Positions 9,564 through 17,467 of a stretch of DNA of 64,000 nucleotides are shown piece after piece. Both the position numbers and the translations under genes were made by a program. The stretch comes from Streptomyces spinoverrucosus. Its GTDB lineage: Bacteria > Actinomycetota > Actinomycetes > Streptomycetales > Streptomycetaceae. Location: the NCBI RefSeq assembly GCF_015712165.1, contig NZ_JADPZX010000001.1:4848001-4912000 (forward strand), in the 5' to 3' direction. The notes below the pieces were generated by a model that did not search any database, had not been told where the DNA came from, and saw only the letters and a program-made list of their open reading frames with translations. The stretch's first letter is position 1. The number at the start of each line of letters is the position of its first letter.

Positions 9564-11378
9564 GTGACGCAGAGTGGACAGGGCGAGGAGCCCTCGGCGC
9601 GGCCCGCGCGCGAAGGCATCGTGCTGCCCTCCGACGGTGGCGAACCGCTGCTGCCGGGTATGACGGGTGGACCCGCCGACCGGCCCGTAGGCCCGCAGCA
9701 CGGTGCCCGTCCCGGCGGCCCCACCCCGGCCTCGGCACCGCCCGGCGGCCAGGCCTGGGGCCAGCCGTGGGGCCCCGAGCAGCACCAGGCCCCGGCCCCG
9801 CCGCCGGGCCAGGACTGGCAGACGCCGCCCGCCGAGCCGTGGAGCTCTCCGCAGCAGCCGGCTCCTTGGGGCGCGCAGGACCAGCCGGGGCCGCTCCCCC
9901 AGGAGGGGGCGCACGGGCAGTCGTACGGCGGTGGCGCACAGCAGTCGTACGGCGGTGGCTCTGAGGCGTCGTACGGCGGTGGCGCACAGGCGTCGTACGG
10001 GGCGTACGGGACGCCGGGCCAGGGTGCGGCGTCCCTGCCGGCGCCGGGGGCCTCGGCGCCGCTGCCGCCCGCGGGGCATGGGGCGCCGGGTGCGTCGCTG
10101 CCGGCGGTCGACGACGGGGCGACCCAGTACATTCCGCCGGTCGCGGCCGCGTCCGGCGACGAGGGGGCCACGCAGTACATTCCGCCGGTCGGGGGCGCTC
10201 AGTACCACGCCCCGGGTGCGCCCGACGGCGCGACCCAGTACATCCCGCCCGTCGCAAGTGGGCCCGCTGACGAAGGCGCCACCCAGTACCTGCCCCCCGT
10301 CCCCGCATCCGGACCTGCCTCCGCCGATGAGGGGGCCACGCAGTACATCCCGCCGGTCGGGCCGGGCGCCCTGCCGCCGGAGATGCCGTCCGGTGGGCCC
10401 GCGGACCGGCCCGCCGAGACGACGACGTATCTCAGGCGGGCCCGCGAGGGCGGCGCGGCGGGGGCCGGGCCCTTGCCCGCTGCCTCCGGGGCCGATGCCG
10501 AGGCCACCCAGTACATCCCGCCCGTGTCCGGGCAGGGGGCGTACGGCGACCGGCAGCCGCCCGCCGAGTTCGACAACCTCTTCCGCGGCGGGCCCGGCGG
10601 CGGGAGCGGCCAGGCCGGGGCCACCCAGCACATGCCCCGTTACCAGGGGCCGCAGGGCGCCGGACATGCCGCCACGCAGCCGTCGTACGCCGCCCCCGGC
10701 CCGGACCGGGGGCGGCGCGCCTCCCGGGACGGCGGGCGCCGTACGGGCTCGAAGGTGCCGCTCATCGCGGCCTGCGGCGTCGCTATCGCCGTCGTCGGGA
10801 TAGGCGCCGGCGCGCTGCTCGCGGACGGTGGCGGCGCTGAGAAGAACGACGATCCCAAGCCCGTGTCCGCCACGGCACCCGCGACCGCCGAGACCTCCGC
10901 CGCACCGTCCGCCGACCCGGCCGAGCAGCAGGCCGTCGCTCTGGACAAGCTGCTCGCCGACAGCGGCGACAGCCGGGCCACGGTGATCAACGCCGTCAAC
11001 GAGGTGAAGTCCTGCGGCAACCTCGCCCAGGCCGCCAAGGACCTGCGCGGCGCGGCCGAGCAGCGCAACAACCTGGTCACCCAGCTGTCCGGGCTCAGCG
11101 TCGACAAGCTGCCCGACCACGCCGCGCTGACCGCCGCGCTCAACAAGGCCTGGAAGGCCTCCGCCTCCGCCGACAACCACTACGCCGCCTGGGCCGACCA
11201 GGTCGCCGGGCAGAAGGGCAAGCTCTGCAAGAAGGGGCAGGCCCGCGCCACCGGCCAGACCGCCGCCGGCAACCGGGAGAGCGGCATCGCCACCACGCAG
11301 AAGGCCGAGGCCGCCAAGCTGTGGAACGCGATCGCCCGGACGTACGGCCTGACCGAGCGCCAGCCGACCCAACTGTGA
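9564..11378 (+). CDS. Single-pass membrane protein with ATQYIPPV repeats
   Basis: 604 residues from a GTG start. The N-terminal ~390 residues are low-complexity, rich in Pro, Gly, Ala and Gln, and predicted disordered. They contain an SYGGGAQQ-type tract (four copies of SYGG/SYGA) and then six copies of (D/E)(G/A)ATQY(I/L)PPV plus two degenerate copies (GATQHMPRY, AATQPSY). A basic stretch (RRASRDGGRRTGSK) leads into one membrane helix (VPLIAACGVAIAVVGIGAGA), so the repeats are cytoplasmic and the ~180-residue helical C-terminal domain is extracytoplasmic (two Cys: VKSCGNLA, KGKLCKKG). The evenly spaced Thr-Gln motifs resemble kinase or FHA-type sites. The function is unknown. Confidence 0.85.
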   Translation: MTQSGQGEEPSARPAREGIVLPSDGGEPLLPGMTGGPADRPVGPQHGARPGGPTPASAPPGGQAWGQPWGPEQHQAPAPPPGQDWQTPPAEPWSSPQQPAPWGAQDQPGPLPQEGAHGQSYGGGAQQSYGGGSEASYGGGAQASYGAYGTPGQGAASLPAPGASAPLPPAGHGAPGASLPAVDDGATQYIPPVAAASGDEGATQYIPPVGGAQYHAPGAPDGATQYIPPVASGPADEGATQYLPPVPASGPASADEGATQYIPPVGPGALPPEMPSGGPADRPAETTTYLRRAREGGAAGAGPLPAASGADAEATQYIPPVSGQGAYGDRQPPAEFDNLFRGGPGGGSGQAGATQHMPRYQGPQGAGHAATQPSYAAPGPDRGRRASRDGGRRTGSKVPLIAACGVAIAVVGIGAGALLADGGGAEKNDDPKPVSATAPATAETSAAPSADPAEQQAVALDKLLADSGDSRATVINAVNEVKSCGNLAQAAKDLRGAAEQRNNLVTQLSGLSVDKLPDHAALTAALNKAWKASASADNHYAAWADQVAGQKGKLCKKGQARATGQTAAGNRESGIATTQKAEAAKLWNAIARTYGLTERQPTQL

Positions 11379-11389
11379 GGCGGGGCCGG

Positions 11390-12751
11390 TCAGCCCTGTT
11401 CCTCGGCCCCCTGCAGGGTCTTCGTCACGTCGATGGCGCCCTGGCGTGCCGCCACCAGCTGGCCGTCCTTGACCTGCTGGAGGGTCACGTCGGTGTTGAC
11501 CAGGCGCGGGAAGCCGACGGAGGCCAGCACGTCCTGGAACTGCCAGCGCAGGGTCGGGGTGAGTCCGCCCGTGGTGACCTTGAAGCCGTCGTCCAGGGTG
11601 CGCCGTACCGTGTCGGACGACACCTCGCCGTCGCCGAGCGCCTTCAGGGCGGCCTCCAGGACGGTGTAGGCGATCCAGGTGGTCTGCACGCCCGCGTCCG
11701 CGGGGTCGATACGGGTGTCGGTGAAGGCCTGTTCGCGGATGACCTTCTTCATCCCGTCCCAGCGCTTGTCGGCCTCCACCGGGTACCAGCCGGTGATGTA
11801 CGCCCCCTCGTACGGGCTCGACGCGCCGCCGGTCGCGTCGATGACCGTCTGGTCGACGCTGCCGAGCACGGTGCCCATGCGCACGTCGGGGTAGTCCTCG
11901 CGGGCACGCCGGAAGGAGTCCATGAAGGTGTTGGTGCGGTCGCCGAGCGCCGGCACCACGCAGCCCGGGTCCGTCGGGTCCGTGGTGGCCCGGTCCAGGG
12001 CCTGCTCGGACTGCGAGGAGTACTCGGTGGCGTCCTCCGCCGCGCGCACGTCGGTCACGTTCTGGTGGCCGCCCGCCTCAAGGCCCGAATTGAGCAGGTT
12101 GGGAAGTTCGTCGCCCGCGATGGTGTCCGGGCGGACCAGTGCGACGGGGCCGCAGCTGCTCGCGAGTTGCCTGCCGAGGCCGGCCAGCAGCGCGGGCTGG
12201 CCGCCGTTGACGGGGTAGGACAGCGGGCTGGTGAACTCGGCGTTCGTGATGCCGTAGCCACCTATGTACGGTATGCCCGCTCCCTCCAGGATCGGGAAGA
12301 ACGTGTCGGCGAACTGGCTGTAGGAGCCGACGACCGCGACGACCTTCTCCTTGACGGCGCGGCGGGCGCACTTCGCGGCGTTCACGCTGTCGTTGCGGTC
12401 GTTGCAGTTGATGACCTTGAGCTTGCGGCCGTTGATGCCGCCGTCGGCGTTGACGTGGCGGGCGTAGGCCATGGCCAGGGCCGGCATGCCGGGCTTGTTC
12501 GTGGCGTTGGTGTCCTGCGGTGCCCAGGTCATGACGGTGATCGGGTCGTCCCCGGCGCCCCCCGTGAAGCCGGGGATGACCCCGCATCCGGCGGCGAGCG
12601 ACGCGCACGCCACCAGGACACCCGCTGTGCGCGCTGTGCGGACTGTCCGCGCTTTACGCGTTTTGCGTGCCTTGCGGGCTTTGGGTAGAGCTCTGACGGG
12701 CCTGGTGAGGGTCGGGAGGAATGTGCTGCGGGTGCGTCGCCTGCCGGTCAT
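11390..12751 (-). CDS. Substrate-binding lipoprotein of the branched-chain amino-acid/urea ABC type
   Basis: 453 residues from ATG 12751. A long, very basic N-region (KARKARKTRKARTVRTAR) precedes a hydrophobic core and the lipobox LAAGC, so the mature protein is a membrane-anchored lipoprotein. The body is a type-1 periplasmic-binding fold (Peripla_BP_6): ITVMTWAPQD near the start, VNADGGINGRKLKVINCND and VVAVVGSYSQFADTFFPILE. No permease or ATPase gene is adjacent, so it is an orphan receptor that either works with a transporter elsewhere or senses ligands. It is convergent with the ATQYIPPV gene, 11 bp apart. An upstream in-frame GTG giving VAESCGC is an alternative start. Confidence 0.85.
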   Translation of the reverse strand: MTGRRRTRSTFLPTLTRPVRALPKARKARKTRKARTVRTARTAGVLVACASLAAGCGVIPGFTGGAGDDPITVMTWAPQDTNATNKPGMPALAMAYARHVNADGGINGRKLKVINCNDRNDSVNAAKCARRAVKEKVVAVVGSYSQFADTFFPILEGAGIPYIGGYGITNAEFTSPLSYPVNGGQPALLAGLGRQLASSCGPVALVRPDTIAGDELPNLLNSGLEAGGHQNVTDVRAAEDATEYSSQSEQALDRATTDPTDPGCVVPALGDRTNTFMDSFRRAREDYPDVRMGTVLGSVDQTVIDATGGASSPYEGAYITGWYPVEADKRWDGMKKVIREQAFTDTRIDPADAGVQTTWIAYTVLEAALKALGDGEVSSDTVRRTLDDGFKVTTGGLTPTLRWQFQDVLASVGFPRLVNTDVTLQQVKDGQLVAARQGAIDVTKTLQGAEEQG

Positions 12752-12940
12752 GCATCCGCACGATTCCGCCACATCGCTAACCCGTGAGTGACCCTCGGTC
12801 AACGGGAGGTGACGTCCGGGTGAATTGCGGGGTCCGGTGAACGAGGCGTGGCGAGGAACGTACGATCGATGACCGTGCAAGGTGTGCAAGGTGTACAAGG
12901 TTCGGCGAACTCTTCCCGTCGCGGGCATCGCTCATCCACG

Positions 12941-13387
12941 ATGGGTGGCATGCCACTGAACGACATGCCGTGGTGGCGCTGGCGCAGCAATGTGCGCTCC
13001 GCGCTGCACATGCTCTCCGATCCGGCGTTCCAGCGGGACGTCTGGCTGGCCGGTGTCGACGGGTACGGGGACGTCACCGACGCCGTGTACCGGTTGGTCG
13101 AGGACACCTGGCTGGACCACTGGTCCGCCGAGAAGTACGTCGGGACGATATTCCGGGACTCGCAGGAGGCGGCGCTGGTCGATACCGCGGTGCTGCGGGT
13201 GCTGCGGATCATGCATCAGGTGGGGCCGGATGCGCCGGTGTCCTCGTACCTGGAGCATCAGGCGTGGCCGGAGGCGGTGCGGGCGGCTCGGGACGCGCAT
13301 GTGCGGATGGCTGTGAGTGACGGGGAGGATCCGGAGGGGGCGCCTCGGACGCTTGAGGTGCTGCGGATATTGACGCGGTCGGCTTAG
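12941..13387 (+). CDS. Conserved actinobacterial hypothetical protein
   Basis: About 148 residues, soluble and rich in Trp and acidic residues (NDMPWWRWRSNVRSALHML, VDGYGDVTDAVYRLVEDTWL, HWSAEKYVGTIFRDSQEAAL). No motif is recognised. I chose the ATG at 12941; the ATG at 12950 is possible, and an upstream extension to 12848 would add the repetitive VQGVQGVQG tract, which looks non-coding. The open frame ends 61 bp before purU in the same direction, so co-transcription is possible. The function is unknown. Confidence 0.65.
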   Translation: MGGMPLNDMPWWRWRSNVRSALHMLSDPAFQRDVWLAGVDGYGDVTDAVYRLVEDTWLDHWSAEKYVGTIFRDSQEAALVDTAVLRVLRIMHQVGPDAPVSSYLEHQAWPEAVRAARDAHVRMAVSDGEDPEGAPRTLEVLRILTRSA

Positions 13388-13412
13388 TTTCGGCTTGGTT
13401 TCGGCTTGGTTT
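13379..13412. repeat. Short tandem repeat upstream of purU
   Basis: The sequence TTTCGGCTTGG is repeated head to tail about two and a half times, starting at the stop codon of the upstream hypothetical gene, and lies 36 bp before purU. It may be slippage-derived or a leader element; no fold is obvious. Confidence 0.6.
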
Positions 13413-13447
13413 TTGGGCGATCAGGTCCGTGTGGGACCCTGTGGTGC

Positions 13448-14332
13448 ATGAACGCGCAGTCCAACCGAGCCGAGGCCGTGCCGGCCGATCAGTACGTCCT
13501 CACTCTGTCGTGCCCGGACAAAAAGGGCATTGTGCATGCCGTGTCGAGCTATCTGTTCATGACCGGGTGCAACATCGAGGACAGTCAGCAGTTCGGTGAC
13601 CATGACACGGGGCTGTTCTTCATGCGGGTCCACTTCTCGGCGGACGCGCCGGTGACGGTGGAGAAGCTGCGGGCCAGCTTTGCGGCGATCGGTGACTCGT
13701 TCCAGATGGAGTGGCAGATCAACCGGGCCGACGAGAAGATGCGCATTCTGCTGATGGTCAGCAAGTTCGGGCACTGTCTGAATGATCTGCTGTTCCGGGC
13801 GCGGATCGGGGCGCTGCCTGTGGAGATCGCGGGTGTGGTGTCCAACCACACGGATTTCGCTGAGCTGGTGGGGTCTTACGGGATTCCGTTCCACCACATT
13901 CCTGTGACGAAGGAGACGAAGGCGGAGGCGGAGGCGCGGCTGCTGGAGATCGTCCGGGAGGAGGGGGTGGAGTTGGTGGTGCTGGCTCGGTACATGCAGG
14001 TGCTGTCGGACGATCTGTGCAAGCAGCTGAGCGGGCGGATTATTAATATTCATCACTCGTTCCTGCCTAGCTTCAAGGGTGCGAAGCCTTATCACCAGGC
14101 GCATGCGCGGGGTGTGAAGCTGATCGGGGCGACGGCGCACTACGTGACCGCGGATCTGGATGAGGGGCCGATCATCGAGCAGGAGGTCGAGCGGGTGAGT
14201 CACGGTGTCACGCCGGATCAGCTGGTCGGGATCGGGCGGGATGTGGAGTGCCAGGCGCTGGCTCGGGCCGTGAAGTGGCACGCCGAGCGGCGGATTCTGC
14301 TGAACGGGCGGCGGACTGTGGTGTTCGCTTAG
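13448..14332 (+). CDS. purU: Formyltetrahydrofolate deformylase
   Basis: 294 residues. PurU hydrolyses 10-formyl-tetrahydrofolate to formate and tetrahydrofolate, balancing one-carbon pools and feeding formate to purine synthesis. An N-terminal ACT domain (residues ~12-85: LTLSCPDKKGIVHAVSSYLF) is followed by a formyltransferase fold with the catalytic signature NIHHSFLPSFKGAKPYHQA, containing the conserved Asn and His, and the active-site Asp in YVTADLDEGPII. Length and order match the family. The ATG at 13448 immediately precedes the conserved region; an upstream in-frame start would add a non-conserved leader. A run of TTTCGGCTTGG repeats lies just 5' of it. Confidence 0.97.
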   Translation: MNAQSNRAEAVPADQYVLTLSCPDKKGIVHAVSSYLFMTGCNIEDSQQFGDHDTGLFFMRVHFSADAPVTVEKLRASFAAIGDSFQMEWQINRADEKMRILLMVSKFGHCLNDLLFRARIGALPVEIAGVVSNHTDFAELVGSYGIPFHHIPVTKETKAEAEARLLEIVREEGVELVVLARYMQVLSDDLCKQLSGRIINIHHSFLPSFKGAKPYHQAHARGVKLIGATAHYVTADLDEGPIIEQEVERVSHGVTPDQLVGIGRDVECQALARAVKWHAERRILLNGRRTVVFA

Positions 14333-14402
14333 GCGGTGCCTGCGGCGGCCTGTAGCTCTTCGGTGGGGGTTGCTGTAGCGCCTGCGGTTCGGTGGGTGGT
14401 GC

Positions 14403-14514
14403 GGGGCCGTGCCGGGGGGTGTCCGTCCTCGGAACGGCGCGGAATCGGTCACTTACCAACTCGCCCGGGTTGACGCGCCAACCGCTGCGGGCGGACACCC
14501 CCCGACACGGCCCC
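14403..14514. repeat. 112-bp inverted-repeat element with 23-bp arms
   Basis: The left arm (14403-14425) and right arm (14492-14514) are complementary over 23 bp with one exception. A transcript of the minus strand would pair that position as G-U, while plus-strand RNA would have a C-A mismatch. The 66-bp interior contains ACTTACCAACTCGCCCGGGT and is not itself repeated nearby. From memory, closely similar copies of this interior occur between genes in many Streptomyces genomes; I could not test this. It may be a miniature inverted-repeat element or a structured non-coding RNA. It begins 71 bp after the purU stop. Confidence 0.7.
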
Positions 14515-14556
14515 TTCCGTGCGTACGCGGGTGCGGCTATCGCAGGCCCAGCGGGG

Positions 14557-14674
14557 GGTATGTGGTGCCGCTCAGCCGTGGGCGCCTGCCGTCCAGTCGC
14601 GGGTATGTGGTGTCGCTCAGCTGTGGACGCTTGGGCCGTCCAGCCGTGGGCAGTCGTGCCGCTGGGGCGGCACG
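14557..14674. repeat. 29-bp direct repeat followed by a small hairpin
   Basis: A 29-bp unit starting GGTATGTGGTG occurs at 14557-14585 and again at 14602-14630 with four substitutions, a 45-bp period. It is followed at 14655-14674 by a perfect 7-bp hairpin (CGTGCCG, loop CTGGGG, CGGCACG). With the element at 14403-14514 this accounts for most of the 466-bp gene-free stretch between purU and the anti-sigma gene. No protein-coding gene is seen in that stretch. Confidence 0.6.
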
Positions 14675-14798
14675 GGCGGGCGCGGGCGGTACCCCGCCGC
14701 GCCGGGGTGCGCAACGTCCCGGCCTAGGTGCGGGCGGCGGTACGCCCCGTTGTGCCGGGCTGCGCGATGGTCCGTCGGCAGCTGTAGCGGCGGGGAGG

Positions 14799-16043
14799 CT
14801 ACATGCGGCTCAGGGACGCTGTTGCCAGGAGGACCTCTTTGATGGCCTCGCGGTCGCCCAGTTGGCCTGTTGCCGCTTCGTCGGGGGAGACGTGGCCCGC
14901 GGCCAGGCGGCAGAATTCGGCGCCGTCCAGGGCCACGTGGGCCACCTCGTGGTCGGCGGAGCCGATCGCTGCGGGGGAGTCCAGGGGGATCAGCCACTCG
15001 CCGCCGCCCGAGCCCTCGATTTCCAGGCGGAGGGTGCGGCCCGGCTTGCCGGCGGGGACCAGGTGGCGGGGCGTTCGGGCGGGGGACGCCAGGCCCGCGC
15101 GGCGGCGTTCCGCGAGGGTGGTGGGGAGCAGACGGGCCGCCAGGTCGATCATGCGGTTGAGGTGGCGGGCCGACGGGGGGTCGTAGGGGTAGTCGACCGC
15201 TTCCGCGATGTCCTCCGCGTGTACCCAGCATTCGAAGGCCCGGTCGATCATCGCGTCGTGCAGCGGCAGCTCGCAGTCGCCGTACGGTACGTCCAGCTTG
15301 CCCGCGCCGCCGCCGGTGAAGGACACCGTGCGCACGATGCCGTGGCTCTGTTCGCGCCAGGGGGCCCGGACGGTGCGGGTCGGTGGGAAGTGGGAGGCCT
15401 GCCAGTAGGCCTCCGTGCGGCCCGTGGGGGTGTGGGTCGCGGTCGCGGTGTCGCCGAGGGGGTCGTCGAGACCCAGGGCTGTGGAGATCAGGCCGTCCAC
15501 CGCCATGAGGTGGGCGATGACGCCGGCGACGGTCGTGCGGCGGCTGGTCGGCTTCGTGCCGTCGAACCAGCGCAGGCGTACGGGCGCGTGCCACTCGGCC
15601 TCGCCGAAGTCCTGGAGGAGGGCGTCGAGACGGGCGGTCTCGGCGTCGTAGGCCATGGCCCACTCGGGGACCGGGATGCGTGGTGGGCGTCGGTCGAGGC
15701 AGGACTCCAGGACGCGGGTGCGCAGGCCGGGGTCGAGGTCGAGGCTGTCGGGGCGTTGCAGCAGGCCGACTGCCTCGCGGAGCCGGCGGGCCTCGTCGGC
15801 GCAGCCGCCGCACGTGCCCAGGTGGTCCTCGACCGCCGTCGTCTCCTCGGGCGAGCAGGCGGCCAGCGCCCAGGCGCCGAGGAGGGACTTCAGTACGTGG
15901 TGTTCGAGGGGTGGTGGGTCGAGGGTGGGCAGGGGGAGGCCCGTGTCCTCGACCGAGGATCTCGGCATGGGTATACGGGGCTGGGTGGGTGAGGGGTCCT
16001 TGTCCTCGTCGTGCGGCTCGTGCTCGTGGTGGTCCTCTGTCAC
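14799..16043 (-). CDS. Zinc anti-sigma factor fused to a maleylpyruvate-isomerase-like (MDMPI) domain
   Basis: 414 residues. An acidic His-rich N-terminus precedes a zf-HC2/ZAS anti-sigma domain (about 45-95) with the zinc motif H-x3-C-x2-C in HLGTCGGC. Residues ~130-300 resemble the mycothiol-dependent maleylpyruvate isomerase / DinB-like metal fold (TTVAGVIAHLMAVDGLI, ECWVHAEDIAEAV). No transmembrane helix is seen, so it is a cytoplasmic anti-sigma factor. The GTG at 16043 overlaps the stop of the ECF sigma gene by four bases (GTGA), the classic sigma/anti-sigma arrangement. Sensing of thiol or redox state through the zinc cysteines is family-based inference. Confidence 0.88.
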   Translation of the reverse strand: MTEDHHEHEPHDEDKDPSPTQPRIPMPRSSVEDTGLPLPTLDPPPLEHHVLKSLLGAWALAACSPEETTAVEDHLGTCGGCADEARRLREAVGLLQRPDSLDLDPGLRTRVLESCLDRRPPRIPVPEWAMAYDAETARLDALLQDFGEAEWHAPVRLRWFDGTKPTSRRTTVAGVIAHLMAVDGLISTALGLDDPLGDTATATHTPTGRTEAYWQASHFPPTRTVRAPWREQSHGIVRTVSFTGGGAGKLDVPYGDCELPLHDAMIDRAFECWVHAEDIAEAVDYPYDPPSARHLNRMIDLAARLLPTTLAERRRAGLASPARTPRHLVPAGKPGRTLRLEIEGSGGGEWLIPLDSPAAIGSADHEVAHVALDGAEFCRLAAGHVSPDEAATGQLGDREAIKEVLLATASLSRM

Positions 16044-16612
16044 ACCGCACCTCCGTGTCCGGGCGGTGTGCCGGCGTCGTGGGCCGTGGAGAGGAGTTGC
16101 AGGCCCAGGCGGAGACGGCGGCGTGCCTCGTCCTCGGTGATGCCGAGGTCGGTGGCGGTCTGGCGGTAGTCGCGGCGCTGGAAGTAGGCCCGCTCCAGGG
16201 CGGCGCGCAGCGGGGCCGGCATGGACTGGACGATGTAGTCGGCGCGGGCGGCCACCGAGGCGTGGCGGACCTTGCGTTCCAGTTCCTCGGAGGAGCCGTG
16301 GCCGGTCTCGGTGAGGGCGGCGGTCTCGGTGGCGCGCAGGCGTTGCACGGCCATGCGGTGGGTGAGGGTGGCGACCCAGGAGCGCAGGGGGCCCTGTTTG
16401 GGGTCGTAGGCGTCGGGGTGCTCCCAGAGGTGGGCGAAGACGTCGCGGGTTATGCCGTCGGCGGCCCGCTCGTCGCCGAGTACGCGGTGGGCCAGGCCGT
16501 GGACGAGGGAGGCGAAGCGGTCGTAGAGCTCGCCCAGGGCGGCCGCCTCACCGCGTGCGAGTCGCTGCTGCATCTTGCGGTCCCAGCGGGGCGGTGCGTC
16601 CTTCTTCGCCAT
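16040..16612 (-). CDS. ECF-family RNA polymerase sigma factor
   Basis: 190 residues. Region 2 spans about 20-90 (LGELYDRFASLVHGLAHRVL, ADGITRDVFAHLWEHPDAYD, then RSWVATLTHRMAVQRLRA). Region 4 spans about 130-180 (RAALERAYFQRRDYRQTATD, then LGITEDEARRRLRLGLQLL), a helix-turn-helix for the -35 element. It directs RNA polymerase to a small regulon. The next gene is its zinc anti-sigma factor, overlapping by four bases. The ATG is preceded by GGCGAGGGGGCCAC. The regulon is not predictable here and no autoregulatory promoter could be identified with confidence. Confidence 0.93.
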   Translation of the reverse strand: MAKKDAPPRWDRKMQQRLARGEAAALGELYDRFASLVHGLAHRVLGDERAADGITRDVFAHLWEHPDAYDPKQGPLRSWVATLTHRMAVQRLRATETAALTETGHGSSEELERKVRHASVAARADYIVQSMPAPLRAALERAYFQRRDYRQTATDLGITEDEARRRLRLGLQLLSTAHDAGTPPGHGGAV

Positions 16613-16951
16613 GTGGCCCCCTCGCCGTGCTCTGTGTCCAGCCTGCGTTCATCGCCACCTCGAATGTAGTCGGCACGTCTGACAACGCACGCCCCTTTGT
16701 GGCAATGCGCGCCCCATGATGAAGCGCAGGTGGTAGTGCGCTTTCGGGCCGCGCCTACCCAGCGTGCAGAGGACCAGGCCTGATCGAATCGGATCGAATG
16801 CGACTTAATCAAGCCTTTTTCGTTCGGCTTTCGTTTGCGGCAGGGTGTTTCAGGGCACGGCCGGTGGGCAGCCGCGCCGCAAGGAAGCGTAGGGACTGAT
16901 TCCGTTTCCGGGTGGTTCCGGCCGTTTCCGCACGTTCCGGCGACGAAGGGC
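16613..16951. other. Divergent intergenic region, sigma operon / STAS gene
   Basis: 339 bp with no gene. It must hold the promoters of the ECF operon (leftward) and the STAS gene (rightward). A relatively A/T-rich patch near 16785-16835 contains the direct repeat TCGAAT-CGGA-TCGAAT. A TACATT hexamer on the minus strand at 16664-16669 could serve as a -10 for the sigma operon, without a convincing -35. Confidence 0.5.
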
Positions 16952-17332
16952 ATGGTGGTGGCGTTCAAAGTGACCGGCGATGAGCAGGGCGAGTGGGCCG
17001 TGCTCCAGGTGTCGGGCGAGCTGGACCTGGTGACGTCGCCGGTGCTGCGTCAGCGGGTGCACGACGCGGTGGCCGAGGGCCGCCACAGTCTCGTCCTCGA
17101 CCTCTCCGAGGTCTGGTTCTGCGACTCCAGCGGCGTGGGTGTGCTGATCGCGGCCCGGCGGCTGCTGCGTTCCTGTCAGGGGCGGCTGCGGCTGATACTT
17201 CCGGCCCAGGGCGCGGCCGACGGCTCGCACGTCAACCGCGTGCTCGGCGCGCTCGGCGTACGCCGGCTGTTCGACGTGCACCCCGATCTGCCGTCCGCGA
17301 CCTCGGACGACGCCAGTCCCCTCTCCGCGTGA
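16952..17332 (+). CDS. STAS-domain anti-sigma factor antagonist
   Basis: About 126 residues forming one STAS domain. SGELDLVTSPVLRQRVHDAV and the loop FCDSSGVGVLIAARRLL carry the Ser normally phosphorylated by a partner anti-sigma kinase. In partner-switching systems the dephosphorylated antagonist binds the kinase and frees the sigma factor. A GHKL-type kinase domain protein (23224) and a SpoIIE-type phosphatase (30817) are encoded within 15 kb but not adjacent. Start codons ATG 16952, GTG 16955 and GTG 16958 follow one another; GAAGGG fits GTG 16958 best by spacing. Confidence 0.9.
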   Translation: MVVAFKVTGDEQGEWAVLQVSGELDLVTSPVLRQRVHDAVAEGRHSLVLDLSEVWFCDSSGVGVLIAARRLLRSCQGRLRLILPAQGAADGSHVNRVLGALGVRRLFDVHPDLPSATSDDASPLSA

Positions 17333-17467
17333 ACTCTCTGCCACACCGTTGTTCCAAAATTCCCCCGGTCTTGGCACAACCGTCGTTTTCCCGCTCCTGA
17401 ACGGGCTGCGGCGTCGTACGCTCCCTGGCGAGACGCACCCGACATGACGTGAGGCGGCCTGAAAGAC

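Noticed and set aside
9207..11372. 721-codon minus-strand frame
   Set aside because: It is antisense to the ATQYIPPV-repeat protein, with low-complexity composition from the repeats and no ribosome site.
14557..14674. CRISPR-like repeats
   Set aside because: There are only two imperfect copies, no regular spacers and no cas genes.
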